Shown: positions 1-9,389, counted from the stretch's first letter. The stretch is DNA of 31,479 nucleotides from an uncultured Collinsella sp. (GCA_934630855.1 CAKTWW010000024.1:1-31479); one strand, 5' to 3'. A program made the numbers and translations. The notes: generated by a model from the sequence alone, not told the origin.

Positions 1-75
1 TGGAGCGGGCAACGGGACTCGAACCCGCGAGTGTCAGCTTGGGAAGCTGATGCCTTACCACTTGGCGATGCCCGC
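1..75 (-). tRNA. tRNA-Gly (anticodon CCC)
   Basis: Read on the minus strand, the sequence folds into a full cloverleaf. The acceptor stem pairs GCGGGC (70-75) with GCCCGC (5-10), the discriminator base is U and CCA is encoded (1-3). The anticodon stem TCAGC/GCTGA encloses the loop TTCCCAA, giving anticodon CCC, and the T-arm reads GTTCGAGTC. A U discriminator is usual for tRNA-Gly. A promoter lies just upstream (90-119). The gene ends at the first base of the window, so anything co-transcribed downstream is not visible. Confidence 0.95.
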
Positions 76-89
76 ATGTGTGTTTGGGT

Positions 90-119
90 AGTATAACGCG
101 GTTGTCTTGTTCGATACAA
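90..119 (-). promoter_or_regulatory. Promoter of tRNA-Gly
   Basis: On the minus strand TTGTAT (114-119) and TATACT (90-95) are separated by 18 bases and lie about 15 bases before the mature tRNA 5' end. The match to the sigma-70/SigA consensus is good at the -10 and moderate at the -35. The rest of the gap up to the adhesin start (about 120-360) is T-rich, with no other structure I could recognise. Confidence 0.6.
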
Positions 120-374
120 GGGTGACGATAGTTGTTTTAGCTGTGGAGAATCGTCTGAATTTTAAGTCAATTGTGAAGACAAGGACCTTTGGCTTTCGTT
201 TTTTGTCATCTTCTACCTGCTCTTTTGTTTCATTGTTTTTATACCGGCTAGATTTGTCAGAAATCGGTCAAGCTTTTGGTCGGCTTCCGGTACTTACCCG
301 CATGAACTCCGGCGGTAGCCTCATCCCACGCGCCGCAATCTCCCCGCGCGGCGCACGAGGGATAAGGAGCAGCC

Positions 375-3300
375 ATGTCCAACGCACCCACGCACTCTGT
401 CCACAGCGCAATCGTTACAGGTCCGCTGCTCCTGCTCCTCCTCTTACTCATCAGCTGCCTGGCTCCGGGACCCGCACTTGCTATCGACGGCTACGATCAG
501 CTCGGCTTCCGCACCATTAGCGACGATTGCGGGCCCTTCCTCATCGGAAAGTACGAAGCTCAAGACACTTCAATCGCGTACTGCATGAACCAGGATTGTC
601 CCGGACCCAGCAAGCCTGGAGGGCCGTGGCGTGCCTACGACCAAGGCTGGACGTGGCTCGACAACGAGTTCGCTGCCGTCGTCTGCCATGGATACCCCTC
701 CGCCACGTCGTTTGGCGGACACAACCTAACGCCCGACCGCGCCCGAGCCGCCACCCAGCTTGCCGTGTGGATGCTCAAAGGAACCACGCACCCCGACGGC
801 ACTTTTTCGTACACAAACAACGCCGGTATCCCCAGAAGTGGCAAGTTCACCCAAGACACCGAGATCGTAGCTGCGGCACGATGGCTCTATGACAATGCGA
901 AAGCCGGCAACATCAAAGCCGCGCCCCATCGAGCCAGACGCTACCACGCCCCCACCTCAAACGAGGGACGGCACCAAGACATGCTCTACGTTCTGCCCGC
1001 CGTTACCGTGTCCTTCGAGAAGCAGTCTGCGGACGTCACCATCACCAGCGGAAACGATATATACCAGCTAAACGGTGCCACCTTTGACATCTTTGAAAGC
1101 GCAAGCGACGCACGCGTCGGAACCATCCAGATGGACGAAAACGGGCGGGCGCAGGCGTCACTTCTGCCCAACACGGCCTACTATCTGTTGGAAACAAAGG
1201 CTCCGGCAGGCTACGCGCCACGTCGCGACCGTGTCGAGTTCACCACCTCGGGCGATGGCGGGCACGTCTCCATCGCCGAGATACCTGGCACCATTTCGCT
1301 GCGCATCGTAAAGCTCGACAAGGCGACGGGTGCCGGCCCCCAAGCAGGGGCATCGCTCTCCGGTGCCGAATTCACTTGCGTTTCGCAGTCAACACCGGGC
1401 TGGACGCGCATCCTCACCACCGACGACACCGGTCTGGCAACACTGAGCGATATCCCCTTGGGCACCTTTACCGTCTATGAATCGAAAGCACCCGAAGGCT
1501 ATCTGCTATCCGGTGAAACGTGGAGCTACACCGTCGGCGCCGATCAACTCGGCGATTCCGGTGTTATTGAACTCGAAAGCCGCGTTCCCGACACCCCCAT
1601 CGCCTTCGACCTTGAAATCTCAAAGTTTAAAGACCATGGCGACAGTAGCGAATCTGGCATCGAACAGCCGGCAGAGGGCGTTGCCTTTGAGATCGTTAGC
1701 AATAGCTCGCAGCAGGTTGTCGGCACGCTGACCACCAACGTCTACGGCTTCGCTTCGACCAAGGACCAACCCGATGCATGGTTTGGCGACGGTACACGGC
1801 CCGAAGGCGTTCACGGTGCCATCCCCTACGATCGAGCGGGCTACACCGTGCGTGAAGTTCGCGAAACCGTACCTGATGGATTTAAACAGGCGGGAGAATG
1901 GTCCATTTCTGCCGAGCAGATTGCCGACGGGGCGGTGCTGCAATACATCGTGGATAACCATGCCATATCGACACACCTGCAAATCGTAAAGCGTGACGCT
2001 CAAACGGGGAGCGCCGTGCCACTCGCCGGCTTCACCTTCCAACTACTCGACAGCAACCGTGAGCCCGTTTCCCAAACGTGTTGGTATCCAACCCATTCCG
2101 TCATGAACACCTTTACGACCGATAAAACCGGTTCCGTCACGTTGCCTGAGTCACTCCGTCCCGGCACCTACTACATTCGTGAGAAAGATGCCGCAGCCCC
2201 TTATCTTAGGGGAGAAGATCTTGAGCTTTCGATACCTGCCGATATGAACCTAACGCCCGTTGCCATCGCCTCGTTCTACGACCAACCGGCGATCGGCAAG
2301 ATCGAAATTGTCAAAAGTGACGCCGTAGACGGCGGCGCCCTGGCGGGAGCGGTCTTTGAGATTCGCGCGGCGGAAGATATCGTCCGCCCAGACGGCAGCA
2401 TGGTTGCCCTTGCAGGAGAGACGGTCGCAACCATCGAAACCGACGAGCAGGGAAAGGCCGACATCGATGGCCTTTCACTTGGTTGCGGCACGGCACATTA
2501 CGAGGTCGTTGAGGTAAACGCCCCCGAAGGATACCTGCTCGACCCGACGCCTCACGCCGTTGAGCTCACCTATGCCGACCAGGATACGCCGGTCATCTAT
2601 GCTCGAGTCGATGCTTCCAACGATTACACCAAGGTCGATATCTCCAAGACCGACGCCACCGACCAGGCAGAGATTGAGGGCGCACAGCTTACCCTCCTGG
2701 ACGCAAACGGAGAGACTATCGAAACCTGGACCTCGACCGCGACGCCGCATCGCATTGAGCGTCTTGCACCTGGCTCCTACACGCTGCGCGAAACGATGTC
2801 GCCGCGCACCTACGACACGGCCGAAGAAGTTACGTTCGAAGTGAAGGAAACCGGGGACGTCCAGAAGGTCGTCATGAATGATGCCCCCATTGAAATAAAG
2901 GGGAGGGTCGACAAACGCCAGGAAATTGCCCAGCCGGTCGCGAGTGGCTTGACGGCAAACGGCGACGGCAAGAACCGCGCCGCAACGCAATCCAATGCCC
3001 AGGGCGAGTTCGCCTACACCATCGACGCCCGCAACGAATCAAAAACCTGGGTTGATGAGTTTACGATCACCGATGAACTTGAATGCGCAGCCGCCGGAAC
3101 CGCTCGGCTCGTGAGCGTAGAAACGCCCGTCGCCGCGGGCGACTACGACGGACGATGCAACATATGGTATCGCACGTCCCCCGAACTTGAGCAAGACTGC
3201 GATGAGCAGATCAACGCCACACTCAGTGACGGACACGAGAATCCTTGGCTCGAAACGGATGAAGTTAAAAACCTCCTTGGCGAAGACGCGAGACTTGTCG

Positions 3301-3806
3301 ACTACGACGGTTGGCATCTTTGGAAGTCCAACATATCCACAAGCGAATCAATCACACTGACCGTCAAAGACCTCAATTTGCCAAAGGATACACAGGTGAC
3401 GGGTTTGCGCATCGAATACGGTTCCGTATCTGCCGATTTCACGACGCGGTCCGATGCCTCGACATGGAGTCGTGAAGACCTGAAAGATGAGCACGATGAC
3501 CTGGACGACGCCGAGGCATCACTCGATCCACAGACACATGGCGCACTGGTCCACATGGCCGCTACGACATCCTATGTGGCCGAGAAGGCAATAGCCAACG
3601 GCGCCCGCGTCGACCTTTGTCGCAACGGAGGCGGCAGCAAACTTGAGGCCCACGATGAGGATCACGTTATCCAACGTTGCATGCTGCCCCAGAACCTACC
3701 ATCGACGGGCTCCGCTCCCCTTGCCGCACTGATGACCGCCCTTATGACCGCGGGCGGCGCAGCCCTCTGGATCGCCAAAATCAGGTCGACGGACGCAAAG
3801 CGTTAG
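375..3806 (+). CDS. LPxTG-anchored thioester/CnaB-repeat surface adhesin
   Basis: Large secreted cell-wall protein (1143 aa). A signal peptide (long Leu run 18-26, likely cleavage after ALA at 36) is followed by a thioester-type domain: Cys70 in AYCMNQ and Gln128 in TQLAVW match the Cys-Gln pair that forms the internal thioester in Gram-positive adhesins. About six CnaB/SpaA-like domains follow (near 211-290, 307-388, 411-515, 533-620, 641-735, 752-825). Each has a starting Lys strand (e.g. IVKLDK, IVKRD, ISKTD) and most have the E-box (ETKAPAGY, ESKAPEGY, EVNAPEGY) typical of isopeptide-locked folds. Residues 840-1060 look like a further beta-rich stalk that I cannot name. The C-terminus is LPSTG (1108-1112), a hydrophobic helix and a basic tail, the sortase signal. 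The start is fixed by AAGGAG five bases before ATG. No sortase or pilin neighbour is in the window, so it is probably a monomeric adhesin. The host ligand is unknown. Confidence 0.9.
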   Translation: MSNAPTHSVHSAIVTGPLLLLLLLLISCLAPGPALAIDGYDQLGFRTISDDCGPFLIGKYEAQDTSIAYCMNQDCPGPSKPGGPWRAYDQGWTWLDNEFAAVVCHGYPSATSFGGHNLTPDRARAATQLAVWMLKGTTHPDGTFSYTNNAGIPRSGKFTQDTEIVAAARWLYDNAKAGNIKAAPHRARRYHAPTSNEGRHQDMLYVLPAVTVSFEKQSADVTITSGNDIYQLNGATFDIFESASDARVGTIQMDENGRAQASLLPNTAYYLLETKAPAGYAPRRDRVEFTTSGDGGHVSIAEIPGTISLRIVKLDKATGAGPQAGASLSGAEFTCVSQSTPGWTRILTTDDTGLATLSDIPLGTFTVYESKAPEGYLLSGETWSYTVGADQLGDSGVIELESRVPDTPIAFDLEISKFKDHGDSSESGIEQPAEGVAFEIVSNSSQQVVGTLTTNVYGFASTKDQPDAWFGDGTRPEGVHGAIPYDRAGYTVREVRETVPDGFKQAGEWSISAEQIADGAVLQYIVDNHAISTHLQIVKRDAQTGSAVPLAGFTFQLLDSNREPVSQTCWYPTHSVMNTFTTDKTGSVTLPESLRPGTYYIREKDAAAPYLRGEDLELSIPADMNLTPVAIASFYDQPAIGKIEIVKSDAVDGGALAGAVFEIRAAEDIVRPDGSMVALAGETVATIETDEQGKADIDGLSLGCGTAHYEVVEVNAPEGYLLDPTPHAVELTYADQDTPVIYARVDASNDYTKVDISKTDATDQAEIEGAQLTLLDANGETIETWTSTATPHRIERLAPGSYTLRETMSPRTYDTAEEVTFEVKETGDVQKVVMNDAPIEIKGRVDKRQEIAQPVASGLTANGDGKNRAATQSNAQGEFAYTIDARNESKTWVDEFTITDELECAAAGTARLVSVETPVAAGDYDGRCNIWYRTSPELEQDCDEQINATLSDGHENPWLETDEVKNLLGEDARLVDYDGWHLWKSNISTSESITLTVKDLNLPKDTQVTGLRIEYGSVSADFTTRSDASTWSREDLKDEHDDLDDAEASLDPQTHGALVHMAATTSYVAEKAIANGARVDLCRNGGGSKLEAHDEDHVIQRCMLPQNLPSTGSAPLAALMTALMTAGGAALWIAKIRSTDAKR

Positions 3807-3816
3807 TTGTCAAAAA

Positions 3817-3848
3817 ACGGGGCGAGCCAGTCTCCCGGCTCGCCCCGT
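3817..3848 (-). terminator. Rho-independent terminator of the M28-like operon
   Basis: A 12-bp perfect stem (ACGGGGCGAGCC 3817-3828 with 3837-3848) encloses an 8-base loop. On the minus strand it is followed by a run of six T, so it terminates the leftward operon 3880-7264. On the plus strand there is no T run, so termination of the adhesin transcript here would be weaker. Confidence 0.85.
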
Positions 3849-3879
3849 AAACAGTCATTATTGGCGATAAGCCATATCC

Positions 3880-4095
3880 CTACTCGGCAGAAGAACCACC
3901 GTCGATGGTTGCCTGATCGGCCTCATCGATACCGTCGGCACCCACGGACTGCTCCTGTTGCACCTCTTCGCTAATCGCGGACGCGGGCGTGGATCCCTTA
4001 ACGCCCACGATATAGGCAGCGCCAAAGCCCAAGGCGACGGCAATCAGGGTCAAAATCAGATACACGGGCCAATGGCGCTTAATATACGAAAACAC
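3880..4095 (-). CDS. Small single-pass membrane protein, unknown function
   Basis: 71-residue protein. The start is GTG, preceded by AAGGAG at five bases. Residues 1-9 are basic (SYIKRHW) and are followed by one hydrophobic helix (about 10-31, with a GFGAAYIVG Gly-rich stretch). The remaining 40 residues are polar and acidic, so the tail probably lies outside the membrane. It begins 19 bp after the stop of the M28-like gene and ends just before a terminator, so it is the last gene of a two-gene unit. I do not recognise a family. The linkage suggests a partner for the large membrane protein upstream, but that is inference. Confidence 0.75.
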   Translation of the reverse strand: MFSYIKRHWPVYLILTLIAVALGFGAAYIVGVKGSTPASAISEEVQQEQSVGADGIDEADQATIDGGSSAE

Positions 4096-4114
4096 GCTGA
4101 CTCCTTAGAACTGC

Positions 4115-7100
4115 CTACGAACGACGAATGACCTCGGTAACAACCTCGGACACCGTAGCGATGTTCGTCGGGTTGACGTTGTAGGGCAGATCATCCTCGG
4201 TACGAGCGCAAGCCAAGCGAGGGCCGTCCACGCCTGCGATCGTAAGGGCGCGGCGGCTTGCCTCGAGCGCGGCGTATGCATCCGTCTTGGCATAAGGCAT
4301 TTCGAACGCGCCACAATCGACATGGAACGACTTGCAGACCTTGCTGACCAGATTCATGATGCGGCGGTCGCCCTTAAGCAGTTGCTGTTCGCCCTCGACC
4401 GTCACAACCGAAAGCCTGCCGGCGCCAATCGACTCGAGGTTGATAAAGAACACGCCGCGAAGCTTATCGCGATGCGAGGCCAGGAAAGCCTTCATGCCAG
4501 CGCCATCGCAATCCGAAGCACCCGTCGCAACGAACCAAATATCATGGCCGAGCAGCTCATCGTCGCCCATAGAGGCAACTGCCGCGAGCATGTCCTCGCT
4601 CGATGCGCCATCGGAAGACGTAGCGCCGCCCTTCCAGCCGTCGTCATCGTCTTCGAAGTTATCCCACGAACCGATACCGCGGCCAGACTTCTTGGCGTCG
4701 TAGTCGTCCTCGACGCCCAGCCAGTCGCTCATGCTGTCCTGCTCGTTCTTCTTTTTGCGACCGAACAGGCCACCGAGGCCGCGCTTCTGGGGCTTCGAGG
4801 TCGTCACGGGAGCCGAGATGGTCTCGAGCGGCTGCGCATCAGACACAATAGGCATGGAAGGCACCACCGGGGCCGATGTGGGTTCGGGGCCTTGAGCCGT
4901 TGCAAAGGGGTCGTCGGCCTGTGCTGAAGGATCGGGCAGGTCAAACAGCGACGTGCGAGACGCGACGCTGGCCTGCTGCATCGAGGGCAGCGACGGATCG
5001 GGGACGGAGGCCAGCGGAGACGATGAAGGCATGGACGCCGGTGCGGAGGCTGGATCGGGGACATTCATCTGCGGGCGCGCCGGCACACGAGACGAAATTT
5101 GAGCCATAAGGGAGTCGACCGTCTCATCTTGCGTAGGGTCGGCGTTGGTTACCGTAGCACCGAGATCGCTCGGCGCGGGCATGGTAAAGATCTGCGTAGA
5201 GTAAGGCCTGGACTCATCAACCTTGGGGGTCTCGTCGACCGCAGGTTGAGGCTCCGGCTCCACGGCAGGCGTCTCGACCTGCTCGGGTACATCATCCTCA
5301 ACGGAATCGACCGTATCGTCAGCCACGTCATCGGCAACGACGGCGCCCTGGGCCTCATCGGAGGCAGAAAGGGACTCGGCGATCGCAGTACCCTGCTTCT
5401 CGAACGTCATCGTGGCATCGAAGGACATGGTGCTATCGACCGGCTGCTGCGCCTCGAAGGACGTCGTTGCCTCGGCAACGTCAGCGGAAGCCGGCTGCTG
5501 GGTCTCAAAAGACGTCGTGGCATCAGCGACATCGGTCGTCACCGACTGCTCGGCCTCATTCTGCTCGAACTCCTGTGCCGCGCGGTCGCGCTCGGCCTCG
5601 TCAGCCTGCTGCTGAGCGATAGCCTCCCGCTCGGCAGCCTCACGGGCAGCGGCACGCTTTTCCTCAAAGTCGTCAACGAGCTTCTTGCCCTTTGCGAGGG
5701 CACCCTTAAAGAAGCTGGAGGCGCTGGCGCCAATCGACGAGAATGCAGAGGCGATATCGGCGTGAGGCGTCGTCGAGGGAAGCTCTGCCGAAAAATCGGT
5801 ATCGCTCTCGTAGGACACGCGCTGCGGGTACTCATCGTAATCGTCGTCGGCGGAATCATCCTCAACCTGAGTCGGAGCGGCGGGGGCAAGAACGTCAAGG
5901 CCGGCCGCGGGGTCGGACACGGGCGCCACCTCGGGCTCGGCATCGACAGAAGGAGCGGAGGCAGGCTCCACGAACGTAACCGCTGTGTCAGGCATGGACT
6001 CTTGCGCTGCGGGAACAGGTTCGGGCTCAAACGTCGGCTCCTCGCCCTCTTCGTAATCGAGCGTGCAGGACTCGGGAAGCATGCCAAGTGCACGGATGGC
6101 ATCCGAACCGAAGCGAATGTTACCGGCGGCATTGCGATAGAGTTTGGGCTCGGGCTCGACCGGCTCGGCCACCGCGGCCTCCTCCGCCGGCTCGGCAGTG
6201 AGCTCCTCCTCGACTGCCGCTTCGGCCTGCACGATCTGGTCCTGATCCTCGGCCTGGGCCTCGGGCGCGATAGCGCCGATCAGCGTTTCATCGGCAGAGG
6301 CGCCCTCGAAACCATCGATCTGTTCGTCGAACGTCTCGTCCTGCTCGGACTCGGCGGCAAGCGGCTGTCCAAACTCATCCTCGGTATAGCTGGGCTCATC
6401 ATATTCGATCGTGTTGCCATAGTCGTTTTGCTGTTGTGCCGCCGCATACTCGGCCGCAGCGCGCGCCATTTCCTCGGCACGGCGCTTTTGCTCGCCAAAA
6501 TACGTATCGAACGGAACGTCATCGGGGAACTCGTTTTCGCCCTGATAGGGAGCGACGTTGTCCATAACACCAAGCAGGGCGGCAACGGAAGACTTGTTGC
6601 ACACCGAACCGGACGTGTAGGGAAGCACAAAGCGGTTGACAATGATATTTGCCGCATTGGCAAGGGCCACCAGCGAAGCAAGAATCGCAACGATCCACAG
6701 CAGCACCTTAAGTGCGCCGGGAAGCGGCAGAATACGCAGGACAGCGACGGCCGCGGGCGCGATCGTGGCAATGGGCAGAAGCTTTGCGACCAGCGCGCGA
6801 TAGGGAGCATAGGGCTCGCGTGCAAACAGCTCGGCACGGGGAGAATCATAGTGAGCCACCACGACCACGGGACGGTTGCGCGGGGACGCGAGCGGACCCG
6901 AAGCCTTGTGGTAGGCGATGACGTTTTGGCTCACACCCGTTTTACCCAGGCGCGAGATGACAGGACGGCCCGTGCGCTCGAGCACATACAGCACCGCACC
7001 GACAATCGCCAGCAAGGTGCCGACCAGGCCGACGCCGCCGCCAATACCCATGAGCAAGGCACCCGCAAAAGCCAAAATACCCGTTACAGCAAACGCCATC

Positions 7101-7264
7101 CTGCTGGGTGCGGGGGCATTAAATTCCTGCACCTCGGGATCGAAACCGTGGTTGCGAAAAATCTGAGCGATATCCTCGGCAGCCAGGCGCTCTTCTTCGC
7201 TGCACGCCGGCGTAATGCCGGTGTTCTGCAGCAGGTGGTTAATATAATTCTGGGTGTTCGCCAT
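4115..7264 (-). CDS. Membrane-anchored M28-like (probably inactive) peptidase with giant disordered insert
   Basis: 1049 aa from the ATG at 7262-7264 (MANTQNY), which has GGAG five bases upstream. An in-frame ATG 30 codons earlier has no such site. Residues 1-50 resemble the lead-in of M28 aminopeptidases. Two hydrophobic hairpins follow (about 56-95 and 159-208), with AHYDSP (137-142), the first metal-binding motif, between them. The segment aligned with the M28 motif GADDNASG reads GSVCNKSS, so the bridging Asp is Cys222. Residues about 260-890 are acidic, Ala/Glu/Pro/Ser-rich low complexity with an internal 17-residue repeat. The fold resumes at 907: the position of the catalytic Glu pair reads Ser917-Asp918, Glu944 replaces an Asp ligand, and Arg1021 stands where the last His is expected. 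Homology to M28 is moderately sure. Loss of activity is inferred from the missing ligands. Confidence 0.75.
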   Translation of the reverse strand: MANTQNYINHLLQNTGITPACSEEERLAAEDIAQIFRNHGFDPEVQEFNAPAPSRMAFAVTGILAFAGALLMGIGGGVGLVGTLLAIVGAVLYVLERTGRPVISRLGKTGVSQNVIAYHKASGPLASPRNRPVVVVAHYDSPRAELFAREPYAPYRALVAKLLPIATIAPAAVAVLRILPLPGALKVLLWIVAILASLVALANAANIIVNRFVLPYTSGSVCNKSSVAALLGVMDNVAPYQGENEFPDDVPFDTYFGEQKRRAEEMARAAAEYAAAQQQNDYGNTIEYDEPSYTEDEFGQPLAAESEQDETFDEQIDGFEGASADETLIGAIAPEAQAEDQDQIVQAEAAVEEELTAEPAEEAAVAEPVEPEPKLYRNAAGNIRFGSDAIRALGMLPESCTLDYEEGEEPTFEPEPVPAAQESMPDTAVTFVEPASAPSVDAEPEVAPVSDPAAGLDVLAPAAPTQVEDDSADDDYDEYPQRVSYESDTDFSAELPSTTPHADIASAFSSIGASASSFFKGALAKGKKLVDDFEEKRAAAREAAEREAIAQQQADEAERDRAAQEFEQNEAEQSVTTDVADATTSFETQQPASADVAEATTSFEAQQPVDSTMSFDATMTFEKQGTAIAESLSASDEAQGAVVADDVADDTVDSVEDDVPEQVETPAVEPEPQPAVDETPKVDESRPYSTQIFTMPAPSDLGATVTNADPTQDETVDSLMAQISSRVPARPQMNVPDPASAPASMPSSSPLASVPDPSLPSMQQASVASRTSLFDLPDPSAQADDPFATAQGPEPTSAPVVPSMPIVSDAQPLETISAPVTTSKPQKRGLGGLFGRKKKNEQDSMSDWLGVEDDYDAKKSGRGIGSWDNFEDDDDGWKGGATSSDGASSEDMLAAVASMGDDELLGHDIWFVATGASDCDGAGMKAFLASHRDKLRGVFFINLESIGAGRLSVVTVEGEQQLLKGDRRIMNLVSKVCKSFHVDCGAFEMPYAKTDAYAALEASRRALTIAGVDGPRLACARTEDDLPYNVNPTNIATVSEVVTEVIRRS
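5442..5543 (-). repeat. Two 51-bp tandem repeats in the linker of the M28-like gene
   Basis: Two adjacent 51-bp units (5442-5492 and 5493-5543) encode DVADATTSFETQQPASA and DVAEATTSFEAQQPVDS, which are 17-residue copies differing at a few positions. Because the period is in frame, copy-number change would only lengthen or shorten the disordered linker. Confidence 0.8.
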
Positions 7265-7462
7265 GTGCGCTCCACATCCATAATCCGACAAATAGGCCCA
7301 ATGCTTGCACATTAGAACCGTATATAGTCGAAAGTATACCCCGAGCGGACGCAAACGGCCGAATTCCGGTTACGTTAACGCCTCATACGGACATGGATAT
7401 AGCCTAATCTCCATATCGGACTAAAATCATGACATCGAACAACCTTCTCATGCGAGGATTCT

Positions 7463-8485
7463 ATGACGGCAAGTACAACGACTGCGGCAAATAAAAAGGG
7501 TTCGGCGGAGCCGGGCTACGACAAAACCGCCCAGCGCATCCTCAATCTTTTCTTTGTGCTCAACAGTTCGCCCGAACCGCTGAGCACCGAGCAAATCGTC
7601 CTAGATTCCGATTTGGGCTACGGGTCGGGCAATATCGAATCGGACAAACGCAAGTTCCGTCGCGATCGCGAAAAGCTACTCGAGCGTGGCATTGTAATTA
7701 AGGAGGTACGCGCGCCCGGCGCCCAAGAGACCGAAGAGAGTACCTGGACGGTTGACCGCGACCATACGTTTGCCGCCGGCGGCTTGATTACCGCCGATGA
7801 CGCGGACATTCTTATGGACGCCATAGATCAGACACTCGCCGCCGGATCATCGACTTTTTCTACCCCGCTTGCCGACATTCGGTCCAAAATCGCACACCTG
7901 ACCGGCGAGACGGACGCCCCGGAGACGCCCGTTCATCGCTCTCCTATGGTTGATGCGGTATGGAGTGCTTTTGCCGAACGTTGTGCACTGCGCTTCCTGT
8001 ATCAAAACGGGCGTGGGGAACAGCGTCAGCGTACCGTCTGTGTCTACGGCATGTTCGAGCGCGAGGGCATTTCGTATTTCAGCGGTCTGGACGATGCATC
8101 CGGTACCGTTAGGACATTTCGCTGCGACCGCATCGCCCGCGCCTGGAAGCCCTCTGGCTCCTACACCATCCCCGGCGACTTTAACCTTAATGACCAGCTA
8201 TTCTTTGAGTTCGATTTTTCCGACCGTGACCCCATCGCGGCTACATTCTCGTTTGCCGACGATACGCCGGCGGACATGGTCCGCGCCCTCACGCGAGGAC
8301 GCGGAAACCTCGATCGCACTGGCGAAAGATGGATATGGACCGTTGACGTACGCGACTTAGATGCCGCCGCTTCATTTTGCATGAGGCACAGTGCCGACAG
8401 TATGAGACCCGTGACGCCCGATGCGCTCAAACAGGCTTGGAATCGCCTTATCGAAAGGACGGTGAATGCCCATGCCCGCGCGTAA
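7463..8485 (+). CDS. WYL-domain transcriptional regulator, PafB-like (first of a pair)
   Basis: 340 aa. The N-terminal helix-turn-helix region (about 20-80, with TAQRILNLFFVL and DKRKFRRDREKLLERGI) has the spacing seen in PafB/PafC-type WYL regulators. A WYL domain follows (about 170-230: ALRFLYQNGRG, then ISYFSGLD in the WYL core position, then RTFRCDRI), and then a WCX-like C-terminal region (255-335). ATG is preceded by AGGA at four bases. The gene overlaps the next WYL gene by 20 bp, so the two are co-translated and probably act as a heterodimer. In actinobacteria the PafBC pair activates a RecA-independent DNA-damage response. A DNA-repair-type helicase lies next door, but proteasome-accessory genes, the usual pafBC neighbours in mycobacteria, are absent. 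Confidence 0.8.
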   Translation: MTASTTTAANKKGSAEPGYDKTAQRILNLFFVLNSSPEPLSTEQIVLDSDLGYGSGNIESDKRKFRRDREKLLERGIVIKEVRAPGAQETEESTWTVDRDHTFAAGGLITADDADILMDAIDQTLAAGSSTFSTPLADIRSKIAHLTGETDAPETPVHRSPMVDAVWSAFAERCALRFLYQNGRGEQRQRTVCVYGMFEREGISYFSGLDDASGTVRTFRCDRIARAWKPSGSYTIPGDFNLNDQLFFEFDFSDRDPIAATFSFADDTPADMVRALTRGRGNLDRTGERWIWTVDVRDLDAAASFCMRHSADSMRPVTPDALKQAWNRLIERTVNAHARA

Positions 8486-9389
8486 ACTCACGAGCGAGCA
8501 AAGGCTCTCGCGCGCCATCGACATCATGGAAGCCCTCTACGCCGCCGGCGAGAAGGGCATAGACCGCAATGAAATCTGCAGCCGATACGATATCACCGGC
8601 GCTTCACTCGACGAGATTGTCGGCATCGTTTCGACGCTCGCCGACCGAGAATCGGGAGCTCGCGTCATTTGCGAATGTCGCGACGACCGCATCATCCTTA
8701 CAGGCGAAGCGGGCCGAGTGCTGCCGCTGCGTCTGAGCGCGGCAGAGGGCGCCGTACTCAATCACGAACTCGAATCGTTGGGCATTGAGCCGGCGACGGC
8801 AGCGCGCATCCGCCGCGCGCTCCTGCCCGAGAAGCTGGGATACAACCAGCGCGTTATCGACACCGTTGCGCGCGGCTCCCATTGGCAGCAGCTGAATTGC
8901 GCCATTCAGGACGGCGTTCGCTGCCGCATCACCTACCGCTCGCTTGGCGACGAGCACGCGCGGGAGCGTACCGTTGACCCCCTGCGTATCACGACGAGCG
9001 GCGACAGCATGTACCTGATGGCTTGGGACACCGAGCGAGATGCAGAGCGTCGCTATCGGCTCGACAAAATTGAGGCGATCGTCTTGACTGAGGACTCGGT
9101 CGAACGGCATCACCCAAAGATTACGACCCTCCAAAACTCGCTTGCGAACGCAGGGCGTGAGGCAAAACTCGTGATGCCGTCCAATCTTGCCGATAGGTTG
9201 GACTGGGCGGGCATTACGTCGGTCACTCAGGCTGGCGAGGATACGGCAATCGTGTCCGTTCACTATACGTCCGAGGTATGGCTATTTGCCCAAGTCATGG
9301 CAAAGGGCGGAGCCATCCGCATCATGGATGACCCCGCCCTATCGGAGCGCCTGTGCAATTATGCGGAGACGCTCATCTGCCAGCTCTAG
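8466..9389 (+). CDS. WYL-domain transcriptional regulator, PafC-like (second of a pair)
   Basis: 307 aa. The N-terminal winged helix-turn-helix (about 10-80, SEQRLSRAIDIMEALYAAG and IDRNEICSRYDI) is followed by a WYL domain (about 145-205, CRITYRSLG, MYLMAWD, RRYRLDKI). A WCX-type tail (235-300) ends the protein. The ATG at 8466 has AAAGGA six bases upstream. A second in-frame ATG at 8472 is possible. WYL domains sense a ligand (single-stranded DNA in PafBC), and the domain order matches the pafC partner of the preceding gene. Its TAG overlaps the stop codon of the opposing dinG-like gene within CTAG (9386-9389), leaving no room for a terminator between the convergent units. Confidence 0.8.
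   Translation: MPMPARKLTSEQRLSRAIDIMEALYAAGEKGIDRNEICSRYDITGASLDEIVGIVSTLADRESGARVICECRDDRIILTGEAGRVLPLRLSAAEGAVLNHELESLGIEPATAARIRRALLPEKLGYNQRVIDTVARGSHWQQLNCAIQDGVRCRITYRSLGDEHARERTVDPLRITTSGDSMYLMAWDTERDAERRYRLDKIEAIVLTEDSVERHHPKITTLQNSLANAGREAKLVMPSNLADRLDWAGITSVTQAGEDTAIVSVHYTSEVWLFAQVMAKGGAIRIMDDPALSERLCNYAETLICQL

Noticed and set aside
1948..1956. Reverse TTATCCAC-like sequence within the adhesin gene as a DnaA box
   Set aside because: Single imperfect copy inside a coding region 18 kb from dnaA, with no clustering.
5099..7315. 738-codon open frame opposite the M28-like gene
   Set aside because: It is antisense to a gene with clear domains, has Arg/Gly/Leu-rich shadow composition and no ribosome site or family motif.
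7265..7354. Upstream extension of the M28-like gene to 1079 residues
   Set aside because: The ATG at 7264 has GGAG at five bases. The extension lies in the intergenic promoter region.
7265..7462. Divergent promoters and inverted repeats between the M28-like gene and the WYL pair
   Set aside because: A TATACT-like hexamer is present on the minus strand but no -35 at a proper distance, and the GGATAT/CCATATC similarity is too short to call.
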